Assembly: GCA_022870745.1 (NCBI GenBank)
Contig: CP085323.1
Location: 4,526,001 to 4,590,000 of the forward strand
DNA from: Silvibacterium acidisoli
Lineage (GTDB): Bacteria > Acidobacteriota > Terriglobia > Terriglobales > Acidobacteriaceae
Direction: 5' to 3'
DNA: 64,000 bases
Positions within the stretch are counted from its first letter, which is position 1. Every line of letters begins with the position of its first letter. Under the pieces are notes generated by a model. That model made no database searches, was not told where the DNA came from, and saw only the letters and a list, made by a program, of their open reading frames with translations. A program made the translations under genes and the position numbers. Below are positions 18,425 through 26,949 of this stretch, piece by piece.

Positions 18425-19714
18425 TCACGCCATCGCCTGCTGCAATCCCTCTTCCCGCAAGGATTTTCGGATAAAGTATTCCGAACCGGCGAGCTGAAGT
18501 AACAGGCTGATCAATGCCACGTAAACACCCGATAACAAGACACCGTGCAGCGTTGACAGGTTCAGCATGGTGAAGGTGAAGACCTGCGTGATGATCGTGG
18601 CTGTAATGCCGAAATAAGCAGGCACGACCCAGCCGCGGCTCATATTCATAGCAAGTGCGCCCCCCTGCAACGACCAGATCGCATAAAGAAAGACACAGAG
18701 GAAAAGATCAGGACGGATATCGTTGTACTGGCTTCCAAGCAGGCGAATCACAAGGTCGGGTTTCGCAAAAACAGGCAGCGAGCACACGATAGTGAAGAGC
18801 ACGAAACCCACGAACACCTGCCAGTAAAGACCACGTAGCTTATGGCTGTCCCTGCAGCGAGACAGTCGAGGCGTAAGGATCACGTTCAGTACCTGCGGAA
18901 TCACCGCAAAGATCAGACTCACGCGAGATACAGCGCCGAGATCGGCGACCTTGCTTGCATTGCCGAAGATCGTAATCAGCCACAGACTAATCTGCCCCTG
19001 CACAATGCCATATAGTTCGTACGGCAGCTGCAGCTTCACAATCTTCCAGATGCGAGAGCGCGTATCGGGACTCGGCTGTGCGCTCATATCGATGAACTTC
19101 TTCGACCACCGGTTCAGAATCATTACCTGCACCACGTTGGCTGCCAGCAGCGCAAACAGTGCAATGGTCAAAGACATGTGCATGAAATAAGCAGGCACAA
19201 GAATGAGCATACGAGCGATGACCGATGCTCCGCTGACCCATTGCAGCAGGCCGGTCTTTCCGCGCAGCTTCGGTACCGCGCTCAGCACGCTGATCATCAA
19301 TTGAAACTGGGTCGTTAAAATCACCATGACCAGCACTTCGAGAATCACGGCGATGCGTGCGCCTGACTTCCAAAGCATGTATGGAATGAATGGAAGCACC
19401 AGTGCGATCGCAAGAAAGTACATGCGCCGCCGCATGCTTACACCGGTCTTGACCAGTTCTCCCATGCGGTGGTCATCGTCATGGAATGGTCCGCCGATGG
19501 CTTGTACGCCCGCGGCCAATCCGCTATCGGAGAGAGCAAGAATGGTGCTCAGCAGTCCGTTTGCAATGGTGTAGTAGGCGTATTCCGCCTTGGGCATGCT
19601 GCGAACCATCATCAGGCTCACCAACATGCCGGCAAGCATCACGCCAATCTGCACTAACGTGAATTGAACAAACCGGCTGGCAAAACGGACAAGCTTCTCT
19701 CTGCGTGCGCTCAA
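18425..19714 (-). CDS. Polysaccharide flippase-like membrane protein (Wzx/MATE type)
   Basis: The 429-aa product has about 12 predicted membrane helices, beginning with FVQFTLVQIGVMLAGMLVSL and the RSMPKAEYAYYTIANGLLS region. That is the usual start of oligosaccharide flippases (GxxxYG-like after helix 1). These proteins move lipid-linked oligosaccharides across the inner membrane. The gene stands divergently to a glycosyltransferase gene in a locus with three glycosyltransferases, which supports a surface-polysaccharide role. No polymerase or ligase was seen nearby. Confidence 0.82.
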   Translation of the reverse strand: MSARREKLVRFASRFVQFTLVQIGVMLAGMLVSLMMVRSMPKAEYAYYTIANGLLSTILALSDSGLAAGVQAIGGPFHDDDHRMGELVKTGVSMRRRMYFLAIALVLPFIPYMLWKSGARIAVILEVLVMVILTTQFQLMISVLSAVPKLRGKTGLLQWVSGASVIARMLILVPAYFMHMSLTIALFALLAANVVQVMILNRWSKKFIDMSAQPSPDTRSRIWKIVKLQLPYELYGIVQGQISLWLITIFGNASKVADLGAVSRVSLIFAVIPQVLNVILTPRLSRCRDSHKLRGLYWQVFVGFVLFTIVCSLPVFAKPDLVIRLLGSQYNDIRPDLFLCVFLYAIWSLQGGALAMNMSRGWVVPAYFGITATIITQVFTFTMLNLSTLHGVLLSGVYVALISLLLQLAGSEYFIRKSLREEGLQQAMA

Positions 19715-19913
19715 AAATGCTCCACAAAAGGACTAAGGATGTATTGATTCAAACGGTGTCGCTGCTGTGGTGAAAATCCTTGGCGCACGGGCAGCTCCGC
19801 GTGCTTGCGCTCTACCTGAGTATAACGTGCCGGCGCTTGGTTTCTATGTTTCAAATGCTTTAGAATGAATCCAAAGCAGCCATCTTCAACACAGCAAACG
19901 TCGAAGGAGTCAT

Positions 19914-20978
19914 GTGAAAGTTGCATTTCTTGTGCCCATGATGTCCGGGCGAGGCGGCACGGAGTCTGCTTTGAAAGGCCTCGGAACGGGGTTGCAACAA
20001 CTCGGCCACGACGTTCGCTTCTATCTCTTTGGCGGTGCTTCGACAGATCCTACATGGATGCAAGGCTTGCCTTATACCATCCTTGGGGAGCGTAACGACA
20101 GCCGTCTGGCGCGCTTCCGCAAATACTCATTCGGGTTGGCCAGCGAATTTCGCAGCTATAAGCCCGATGCAGTGATCGCTCTAGACACCTTCCGCCTGAT
20201 GAAGGGGCGATTCGCTCTGCGGCTTGCGGGCATCAATGCCCCGCTTGTTTCCTGGATTCACTTTCCTGTTGATCGCATCAAGCATTTCCGGATTCTCAAG
20301 ATGGCCGACGGGCACCTTGCTATCAGCGAGGGCGTCGCCGAACAGCTTCGCGCCTTGCTTGGATCGAAGTCGCGTGGAGAAGTGTTGACCATCTACAACG
20401 CGATTGATGTGAATCTGCCCTCGGTTCCGCGCCCCGAAGATCATATCGAGTTCCTTCACATCGGCAGGCTTGAATACGAAGGGCAGAAGCGCGTAGCCGA
20501 TCTTTTGCAGGCAGCCGCCAGGCTGCGCGGCAGTTATCATTTGACGATCATCGGCGATGGTAATGATCGTGCACGGCTTGAAGAGCTCTCCACTTCGCTG
20601 GGTATCGCGAACCGCATCGCATGGCTGGGCTGGAAAGATAAGCCGTGGGATTCTGTAACGATGGCCAGCACACTTATCCTGACGTCTTCCTTCGAAGGCC
20701 TGGGAATGATCCTGATTGAAGCGCTGGCACGCGGCATTCCGTGCATCAGCTCTGACTGTAAGGTTGGCCCATCAGAGATTGTTACACCCGGAAACAACGG
20801 CTGGCTTTACCCGGTTGCAGATGTCGATAAACTGAGCGCGTACATGCAGGAAATTCTCGATACCCCTGGCGTCCTGCCTAGCCAGAACACGGCTGCCTTA
20901 TCGGCACAGAAGTTCAGCTATGAAGCCGTAGCAAACCGTACACTCGATGCACTGCACCGCTTCGGAGCGAAGGGATGA
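19914..20978 (+). CDS. Glycosyltransferase family 4
   Basis: The 354-aa GT-B enzyme has an N-terminal VPMMSGRGGTESALKGL motif, a linker, and the C-terminal nucleotide-sugar domain with HIGRLEYEGQKRVADLL and the EX7E-like segment SSFEGLGMILIEALARGIPC (Glu and Glu for phosphate and sugar binding), then CKVGPSEIV. It transfers a sugar from a nucleotide donor with retention, presumably to a lipid-linked saccharide at the inner face of the membrane. Its stop overlaps the start of the next gene (ATGA), so the two are translationally coupled. Confidence 0.9.
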   Translation: MKVAFLVPMMSGRGGTESALKGLGTGLQQLGHDVRFYLFGGASTDPTWMQGLPYTILGERNDSRLARFRKYSFGLASEFRSYKPDAVIALDTFRLMKGRFALRLAGINAPLVSWIHFPVDRIKHFRILKMADGHLAISEGVAEQLRALLGSKSRGEVLTIYNAIDVNLPSVPRPEDHIEFLHIGRLEYEGQKRVADLLQAAARLRGSYHLTIIGDGNDRARLEELSTSLGIANRIAWLGWKDKPWDSVTMASTLILTSSFEGLGMILIEALARGIPCISSDCKVGPSEIVTPGNNGWLYPVADVDKLSAYMQEILDTPGVLPSQNTAALSAQKFSYEAVANRTLDALHRFGAKG

Positions 20979-21796
20979 CAAATCAGGAGTTTCCTCAGGT
21001 CTCGGTATTGTTCGTAACCTACAAGCGTTTCGAACTGCTGAAGGCCACAGTCGAAAGCTTCATCCGGAATACCGATTACCCGAACCTGCAGCTTGTAATT
21101 GCTGACGATGGAAGCGGCCCCGAGATTCAATCGCAGATCCGTGCCTTGCCTGCCAACGATTTCTCCTTGCCCGCAAAAAACCGCGGTCTTGGAGCGAACA
21201 ACAATAGTGGGCTCAAACTGTGCACCGGTAAGTACATCCTGATGATCCAGGATGACTGGGCCTGCCACGGCCCGTCAGACTACCTGCGGCAAACTGTATC
21301 CGTCATGGAAGCAAATCCAACGGTAGGCATCATTAATTTTGCCAGCGTTCTTCATCCGCCTGATTTGAGCCGGAGACTTCCAGGCAGCACCGAGCCATGC
21401 TACGTCACGCCGAAACCATATGAAGACGGACGTAAAGAATACTTTCTCTATGCCGATCAGCCCCACATCCGCTCTCGTGCCGCGCTCGACTACGTCGGAC
21501 CGTACATTGAAGATCGCGACATGGAGAAGTGCGAGATCGATTACAACCATCGCTGGAAGGACCAGACGAAGTTCCTGACAGCTGTTTTCCCCGGTTATCA
21601 CCTGAAGGTCTTCAGCAATGAAGGCGTTGCAAACCAGATGAGTTTCCGCACCGGGCGCTTTCGCTACAAGGTAGCTGCGGCATTGCAGCCGCTGAAGCCC
21701 TTCTTGCAGAAATACGCGAACCCATTGTTTGTCGCCGGCAAGGCATCCGTGCAGGGAACACTCAAGCTGCTCGAAAAGATGCGCATCGTTCGCTGA
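20975..21796 (+). CDS. Glycosyltransferase family 2
   Basis: The 273-aa GT-A protein opens with VSVLFVTYKRFELLKATVES and has LVIADDGSGPE for UDP binding and MIQDDWACHG in the DxD position (QDDW). It is likely an inverting sugar transferase acting after or with the GT4 encoded by the overlapping upstream gene. The C-terminal part (after about residue 180) is unusual and lacks membrane helices. It ends convergently with the next GT4 gene, one base apart. Confidence 0.88.
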   Translation: MTNQEFPQVSVLFVTYKRFELLKATVESFIRNTDYPNLQLVIADDGSGPEIQSQIRALPANDFSLPAKNRGLGANNNSGLKLCTGKYILMIQDDWACHGPSDYLRQTVSVMEANPTVGIINFASVLHPPDLSRRLPGSTEPCYVTPKPYEDGRKEYFLYADQPHIRSRAALDYVGPYIEDRDMEKCEIDYNHRWKDQTKFLTAVFPGYHLKVFSNEGVANQMSFRTGRFRYKVAAALQPLKPFLQKYANPLFVAGKASVQGTLKLLEKMRIVR

Positions 21797-21797
21797 T

Positions 21798-22955
21798 TCA
21801 AGCCTCGCCGGTTAGCTTCAGCAGCAGGTCGCTGTACTGCTGACCGTAGTCGCTCCAGCCGCCAAAGGAACGCACCTTGCGCAGGGCGGCTTCACGCATC
21901 CGTTGCTGCAGATCCCAATCGCCTGCTATCTGCTCGAGGTAGCCGGCAATGGCATCGACTGAGCGGATCGGCACAACAAATCCGTCAACGCCATCCGTGA
22001 CAAGGTCGGGCCCACCGCTGTTCTCGGAGGCGATCACCGGGCATCCACACGCCATAGCCTGCGCCATGACCAGTCCAAAGCCGTCTTCAATAGAGGGCAG
22101 AACGAGAACGTGGCTGGTGTTCATATACTCGGCAAGCTTTGGCTGTGGTACAGAGCCCACAACCTCCACATCTGTCAGATCCATCCTGTTTAGCAACTCG
22201 CGCATGCGGGAGTCGGCCGACCCGACCAGCCTGAGTTTCTTTTTTGGGTGGCGAACCTTCTGAAAGGCTTCAACGAGATAAGCGATGCCTTTGCGCACGC
22301 TGACCTGCCCCGCAAACAGAACCTCAAAGGTGTCCCTCGACGGATCGGCTGTTCTTGCAAAGCGGTCGAGCCTCACGCCATAGGCAATTTTGTAAATCTT
22401 CTCGGCAGGAACACCCATGGCGACAAAGCTGCGCCGTGCAAATTCCGATGCAATCGTGATCGCGTCCGCCTTCGCGTACTCGGCTTCTTCGCGGTCTATC
22501 ATGCGCGGATCGCAAGCCTGGAAGGAAAATCCCCAGCGCGCATACTCGTCATTCAGGATCGAGTCCTGATAGCGAATGTGCGAAGATCCGCGGTCGCATA
22601 GATATTTACCGCCACGGCCTTGCACAACAGATCCTGTTTTCAGCCCTGAACCGGAGAGCGCAACGAAGGCATCGCATTCCTCGATCTGTTTCGCAATCCA
22701 GTTGTCGAAGAGACGGAAGTTGGCATATTGCAGATTGCGCGAAAGCGACACCGGCAACTGCCGAAAGCGCCCCGCAACCATAAGCGGAGGCTGTATCCAG
22801 GGAAAACGGCGTACCTTGTCCGAGGGCAAGCCCTCGCGCTGCAGACGCTTCCACGGAAAAGTGGAATAAATCCTTTTCAGGTATCCACGGGATTCAAGTT
22901 CCCGCGCCAGGTCGAAGTGATGGAATACACCGTTGACGGCTTGCACAACTTGCAT
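21798..22955 (-). CDS. Glycosyltransferase family 4
   Basis: The 385-aa protein is a GT-B glycosyltransferase. The C-terminal domain has VLFAGQVSVRKGIAYLVEAF, HVLVLPSIEDGFGLVMAQAM and ACGCPVIASENSGGPDLV, with the two Glu residues of the EX7E motif replaced in part (EDGFGLVMAQA). The N-terminal domain includes LSGSGLKTG and YLCDRGSSHIRYQ. It faces the previous two genes. The shared locus suggests one polysaccharide pathway, although it must be transcribed separately. Confidence 0.88.
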   Translation of the reverse strand: MQVVQAVNGVFHHFDLARELESRGYLKRIYSTFPWKRLQREGLPSDKVRRFPWIQPPLMVAGRFRQLPVSLSRNLQYANFRLFDNWIAKQIEECDAFVALSGSGLKTGSVVQGRGGKYLCDRGSSHIRYQDSILNDEYARWGFSFQACDPRMIDREEAEYAKADAITIASEFARRSFVAMGVPAEKIYKIAYGVRLDRFARTADPSRDTFEVLFAGQVSVRKGIAYLVEAFQKVRHPKKKLRLVGSADSRMRELLNRMDLTDVEVVGSVPQPKLAEYMNTSHVLVLPSIEDGFGLVMAQAMACGCPVIASENSGGPDLVTDGVDGFVVPIRSVDAIAGYLEQIAGDWDLQQRMREAALRKVRSFGGWSDYGQQYSDLLLKLTGEA

Positions 22956-23117
22956 AAGGGATGGGGGCTCCAGGCTGGTGAGTCGATTTTACATGAAGCC
23001 CACGGATCATTTGACGAATGGGGCCGCGCATACTGCAGCCCGTGTGCGGCCCCGCGAGCCGTCTCGTGTCAGCTCTGCCATAACAAACTTGACTCGTAAG
23101 ACGGCCCGCTTCGCCTT

Positions 23118-23420
23118 CTACATTCCTGGCCTCGGACCACCGTGCAGGAATGCGTCATATCCATGACGGAAACCCTGGCGATAGTCTTCAAACGCCGGAG
23201 GCGGCACTGGTGGCCTCCGGAAACGTGGATGACGTGCCGGGTCAGGAGGGAGTCCTGCGCTGGCGTCACGTCGCGCGGCCTGAAATCCATCGTGGTAGCC
23301 CTGAGCGGCAATCTGGCTGTATGCCGGCGGCGGAGGAGGATAGTAGACCGGTTTGGGATGGGAGCATCCTGCCAGGACAAGTGGCAGCAGGAGAAGAGAA
23401 AAGCGAAGACATCGAGTCAT
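23118..23420 (-). CDS. Small proline-rich lipoprotein
   Basis: The 100-aa product has a lipoprotein signal (FSLLLLPLVLAGC, lipobox LAGC, Cys19), then a proline-rich stretch (YYPPPPP) and two related segments, YHDGFQAARRDA and YRQGFRHGYDAF. This pair resembles YxxGfxxGxxda helices found in small envelope proteins. It would be anchored to a membrane by its acylated Cys. No specific function is recognised. Confidence 0.75.
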   Translation of the reverse strand: MTRCLRFSLLLLPLVLAGCSHPKPVYYPPPPPAYSQIAAQGYHDGFQAARRDASAGLPPDPARHPRFRRPPVPPPAFEDYRQGFRHGYDAFLHGGPRPGM

Positions 23421-23525
23421 TACATATCTGCCTGTGAGTTGGATTTATCTTTCACCGTTGAACATAAAGACCCTGACCTGCATAAAAGTTGCGGGCCCCG
23501 GATAATCAGGGCGAATAAAACATGA

Positions 23526-23553
23526 TTGACAGTTAATCGGAATCCGATATATT
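23526..23553 (+). promoter_or_regulatory. Strong promoter with embedded operator, nearly leaderless
   Basis: TTGACA (23526-23531) and TATATT (23548-23553) are 16 bases apart. The spacer holds a perfect dyad, ATCGGA-A-TCCGAT (23536-23548), running into the -10. The ABC gene ATG is at 23566, only 12 bases after the -10, so the transcript would begin about five bases before the start codon. A repressor bound to the dyad would block the polymerase directly. Confidence 0.65.
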
Positions 23554-23565
23554 GTTTTCCGAATA

Positions 23566-24336
23566 ATGCTGATCGCTGATTCCTTAACCAAGCTGTATCG
23601 AGGCGTAGACGCCGTTAGGAACGTTAGTTTCACGGTGGATGCAGGCGAGATCGTGGGCTTTCTTGGGCCGAATGGTGCAGGGAAGTCCACGACCGTGAAG
23701 ATGATCACCGGGGTGGTTCGTCCTACCAGCGGCCGTGTGCAGTTTCGAGGGCATTCCATCTTCGACGATCTCAATGCATTCCGCACACTTCTTGGATACG
23801 TGCCGGAGGAAGCCCATCTATACACGCATCTGTCAGGATTCGAGCATCTACGGCTTATAGGCAGGCTCCGCGAGATGCCGGAAGCAATCGTAACCCGAAG
23901 GTCGATGCTCTTTCTGGAAAGGCTGGGCATTGCGTCGTTTGCCCATGTGGCCATCTCGAACTACTCGAAGGGCATGAAGCAGCGAGTTTTGCTGGCATCC
24001 GCACTTCTGCACGACCCGCAACTGATCGTGCTCGACGAACCTCTTTCCGGGCTTGACGTCACTACCGCTCGCCTCTTCCGCGACATCCTGCTGGAGCTTG
24101 CAGCGGAGGGAAAGTCGATCCTTTACATCTCTCATGTCCTCGAAGTTGTAGAGAAGATCTGCGACCGCGTCGTCATTCTCGCGAGCGGGATGGTGAGCGC
24201 CCAGGGAAGTCCGGCAGCGTTATGCGCAGACTTTAACGCCAGAGATCTGCAGGAAGTATTTGCAATAACCGCCGGCGAGCCGGACACCCGCTCTCTGGCA
24301 CGCTCTATCGTGGAGACCATGCATGAGCAGGCCTAG
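23566..24336 (+). CDS. ABC transporter ATP-binding protein
   Basis: The 256-aa ATPase has Walker A GPNGAGKST (about residues 35-43), Q-loop region YVPEEAHLY, a signature NYSKGMKQR in place of LSGGQ, Walker B LIVLDEPLSGLD and the H-loop SHVLE. The layout matches ABC-2 type exporters (drug, polysaccharide or Nod-factor type). It overlaps the membrane-protein gene downstream by 14 bases, so they form one transporter. The ribosome site is missing, which agrees with the leaderless promoter. Confidence 0.93.
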   Translation: MLIADSLTKLYRGVDAVRNVSFTVDAGEIVGFLGPNGAGKSTTVKMITGVVRPTSGRVQFRGHSIFDDLNAFRTLLGYVPEEAHLYTHLSGFEHLRLIGRLREMPEAIVTRRSMLFLERLGIASFAHVAISNYSKGMKQRVLLASALLHDPQLIVLDEPLSGLDVTTARLFRDILLELAAEGKSILYISHVLEVVEKICDRVVILASGMVSAQGSPAALCADFNARDLQEVFAITAGEPDTRSLARSIVETMHEQA

Positions 24337-25933
24337 CCGGAAATCGCGTAACAGCTTCACTGTACTGGTTCTGCATCTACTCGGCTCGTTCGTTGGCGGT
24401 GATCTCGCCACCATGAGGCTGCTGCAGTTGTCAGTTGCGCTGGTGTTGCCGCCATTGCTTTACGTGCTGTTTGCGTTGCCGTCATACAGCGGTCTTATGC
24501 CCATGTTCAAGCTGAGGCCGATGCGAATGCAGGTTGGCGATCATTTTGTGCTCATCACCTACGCATTTAGCGTATGTGGCCTTGCAACGCTACTGGCCTG
24601 GGAGAGATTTTTCCCGACGATTCAGGATCTGCGCATCATCGGCATACTGCCCATCACGCGGAAGCGATTGTTTGTGGCTCGCCTCTGTGCATCGGTGATC
24701 TTTCTGGCCCTGCTTCTCATCGTTCCAAACACCTTTCCGGGTTTGCTGCTCGCGGGCGGAGCCGGCTCGAAACACCCTTTCCTGCAGCTTGTGGCTCATG
24801 CTTTCTCGCTCACACTCGCCGGCCTCTTTGCTTCCTCTTTTGTGCTGATCCTTCTTGTGTTGAGCCGTATCCATGCCTTACTGGAGGCTTGCATGCAGGC
24901 CTTTCTGACGGCGGCTTATATCTTTATGCTTCTATTCAGCCCCGTTTTGTCGGTTCAAGCGATGGACTTCATCCATTCGCCATCCACAATCAGTCGCTGG
25001 CTGCCGCAGGTGTGGTTCACAGCACTTTACGAGGCAGTCTGGCAGGCTGGGAAAGCCGCCGGTTCTACATCGACGCTGGCACGAATCGGCGTGATTGCGA
25101 CTGCACTTTCGATTGCGTTTGCCCTCCTGCTTTATCCAATCGCTTATTGGTATCAGGAGCGCAGACTCATGGAAGGGAGGGAGGCAATTCCATTGCATAG
25201 CGGCCGGTTTTTCGTCATGCCGGAGCGCATATGGCGCATGTTCCTTCCTCGGCCGCAGCAGCGTGCCGGCTTTGCCCTCGCAGCTACCACGATCCTGCGT
25301 GTACGGGCATTCAGAGCATGCATCATTCTGATGCTCAGCGCTGCCGCTGCACTGGCCTGCTCGTTTCACCGCCAGGGAACCTTGCTGCCTGAGGCGCCGA
25401 TGCTCGGGATACTCTCCGTATGCCTGATGGCCACCGGCGTCTTAGCCATCTTTGCGTCGCAGTACCAGCCGCGTGCCGCCTGGATATTTGAAACATCAAC
25501 CGATGAAGCACGCCATGGAGTCTTCCAGGGAGCGCGTTTCCTGCTGGTTATGGCGACACAGTCCGGCGCAGTCTTCAATCTGGTTCTGCTCCTTTGCGTG
25601 AGCCGATTTCATTTTGCAATGGGGCTTATAGCCGCATTTGGACTGGTCCCGCCAGCCGCTTTCCTGGCTGCGCATTTCCTGTTCCACCACAACGAGTTCG
25701 TTCCGTTCACTCAGGAACGCCTGCTTCGTCAACAAACGCTTCTCAGGCTGCTGATGCTTCTGGTCATCTTGATGCCGCTAGGCATTGCCGCTTTGCATCG
25801 TTGGCGCATTGCGATCGTATTCATAGTTGTTATAGCCCTCTATATCTTCCATTCCCGGTTTGACGTCGGATACGAAGATATTCCCGAGCAGGAAGGACCT
25901 CAACGGCTGAATCTGGACGGCATGAGTCTCTGA
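24323..25933 (+). CDS. ABC-2-like membrane permease
   Basis: The 536-aa protein has 12 or so hydrophobic segments, including LQLSVALVLPPLLYVLFALP, LLVLSRIHALLEACMQAF and MGLIAAFGLVPPAAFLAAHF, and no signal peptide. It is translated from an ATG inside the end of the ATPase gene. This coupling marks it as the permease of the same transporter. I do not recognise the exact family or the cargo. Similar large single permeases sit beside such ATPases in Acidobacteriota. Confidence 0.78.
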   Translation: MSRPSRKSRNSFTVLVLHLLGSFVGGDLATMRLLQLSVALVLPPLLYVLFALPSYSGLMPMFKLRPMRMQVGDHFVLITYAFSVCGLATLLAWERFFPTIQDLRIIGILPITRKRLFVARLCASVIFLALLLIVPNTFPGLLLAGGAGSKHPFLQLVAHAFSLTLAGLFASSFVLILLVLSRIHALLEACMQAFLTAAYIFMLLFSPVLSVQAMDFIHSPSTISRWLPQVWFTALYEAVWQAGKAAGSTSTLARIGVIATALSIAFALLLYPIAYWYQERRLMEGREAIPLHSGRFFVMPERIWRMFLPRPQQRAGFALAATTILRVRAFRACIILMLSAAAALACSFHRQGTLLPEAPMLGILSVCLMATGVLAIFASQYQPRAAWIFETSTDEARHGVFQGARFLLVMATQSGAVFNLVLLLCVSRFHFAMGLIAAFGLVPPAAFLAAHFLFHHNEFVPFTQERLLRQQTLLRLLMLLVILMPLGIAALHRWRIAIVFIVVIALYIFHSRFDVGYEDIPEQEGPQRLNLDGMSL

Positions 25934-25954
25934 CTGTAGGAAAATAGTCAGAGA
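25927..25954 (+). promoter_or_regulatory. Hairpin over permease stop and acetyltransferase ribosome site
   Basis: TCTCTGACT (25927-25935) and AGTCAGAGA (25946-25954) are perfect 9-bp arms with a 10-base loop. The left arm holds the permease stop codon, and the right arm touches the GAGGAAG ribosome site of the GNAT gene. Ribosomes finishing the permease would melt it, which suggests translational coupling. It could also act as a weak terminator. Confidence 0.45.
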
Positions 25955-25962
25955 GGAAGATA

Positions 25963-26463
25963 ATGATCATTCGTCCGGCAATGGAAGCCGATATGCCCGA
26001 AATCACTGAGATTTACAACGACGTCATTCGTACTTCGACTGCAATCTATCGTGACGATCCTGCCACTCTCGAAGAACGGGTGCAATGGTTCCGCGTACAG
26101 CAGGAAAAGGGCTATGCAGTGATCGTTGCCGAAGAGGAAGGGGACATCACGGGTTTTGCTTCATATGGTGACTTTCGCGCCTGGCCCGGCTATCGTTTCA
26201 CCGTGGAGGGAACTATCCATCTGGGTGAAAAATCAAGACGCCAGGGAACCGGGACGCAATTGCTGGACGCATTGACTGCGCATGCGCGAGCTGCAGGGAA
26301 GCATGTTCTCATGGCGGGTGTCGACTCTGAGAATGTCGCGTCGCGGCGGTTTCTTGAAAAGCACGGCGCTGAACAGACCGGACATCTGAAAGAAGTTGGC
26401 TACAAGTTCGGACGGTATCTTGATCTTGTCTTCTATCAGTTCAGGCTGTCTTCGCCTGAATAA
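25963..26463 (+). CDS. GNAT N-acetyltransferase (phosphinothricin/methionine-sulfoximine type)
   Basis: The 166-aa protein carries the GNAT fold: start IIRPAMEADMPEITEIYNDV, the typical GFASYGDFRAWPGYRFTVEG segment, the acetyl-CoA loop RRQGTGTQLL (about 92-101) and the end VASRRFLEKHGAEQTGHLKE VGYKFGR split across strands 6 and 7. These residues match the PAT/MnaT group, which acetylates phosphinothricin or methionine sulfoximine. The natural substrate is uncertain. The gene follows the transporter after 29 bases and may be cotranscribed. Confidence 0.9.
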   Translation: MIIRPAMEADMPEITEIYNDVIRTSTAIYRDDPATLEERVQWFRVQQEKGYAVIVAEEEGDITGFASYGDFRAWPGYRFTVEGTIHLGEKSRRQGTGTQLLDALTAHARAAGKHVLMAGVDSENVASRRFLEKHGAEQTGHLKEVGYKFGRYLDLVFYQFRLSSPE

Positions 26464-26519
26464 GCTTTATCGCAGCGAGGGCTCGAGTAGGAGCGTTGAC
26501 AGAAGCAATGTTCGGGTCG

Positions 26520-26768
26520 TCATCGGATCTTCAGACCGGAGAGCCCAATAAATTCCCGGTGGTCAACTACAACCAACCCCACCGGGATAAAAGATAACAA
26601 CATCTCTGCCAGTGGCAAGCGATCTTCTCGCCTCAGGCTGTCGATTTTCAGCAGGCCGCAGAGTAGTGCAAGCAGCAGGAACAACATACCGACAATCGCT
26701 CCGGGAACCGGCAAGGAAAGCAAGTGGCCACACCGCTCTCCCGGCGCCGAGAAACCAAGCATGATCAC
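26520..26768 (-). pseudogene. LrgA/CidA-like remnant
   Basis: The 82-aa frame has the LrgA core SLPVPGAIVGMLFLLLALL and FIPVGLVVVDHREFI, which match helices 2 and 3 of CidA/LrgA membrane proteins (about 120 aa). The family's last helix is missing. It appears instead just downstream in another frame as TLLLSTLLLE, so a frameshift is likely. Upstream the frame stays open (FFFASSSLLIDFLQIV) without a good start. No lrgB partner is present. I read this as a decayed gene. A short functional protein is less likely. Confidence 0.6.
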
Positions 26769-26903
26769 GATCTGCAGAAAATCGATGAGCAGGGAAGATG
26801 ATGCGAAGAAGAAGCGCTCATAGCAGAAATGTGAGTGTCGCTTCGTAAAGCGAACGCCTGTAACTATCTACTCACATCTGCCTACTCTCTCAGCACGTAT
26901 GTT

Positions 26904-26919
26904 CCGAACCGTTGTTCGG
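26904..26919. promoter_or_regulatory. Dyad upstream of LysR gene
   Basis: CCGAAC-CGTT-GTTCGG is a perfect 6-bp inverted repeat 30 bases before the LysR-type gene. LysR regulators commonly bind such dyads near their own promoters, so autoregulation is likely. It could also affect the LrgA remnant on the other strand. Confidence 0.5.
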
Positions 26920-26949
26920 TAAAACCGAAGGTTCTCTTACAATGAGAGA

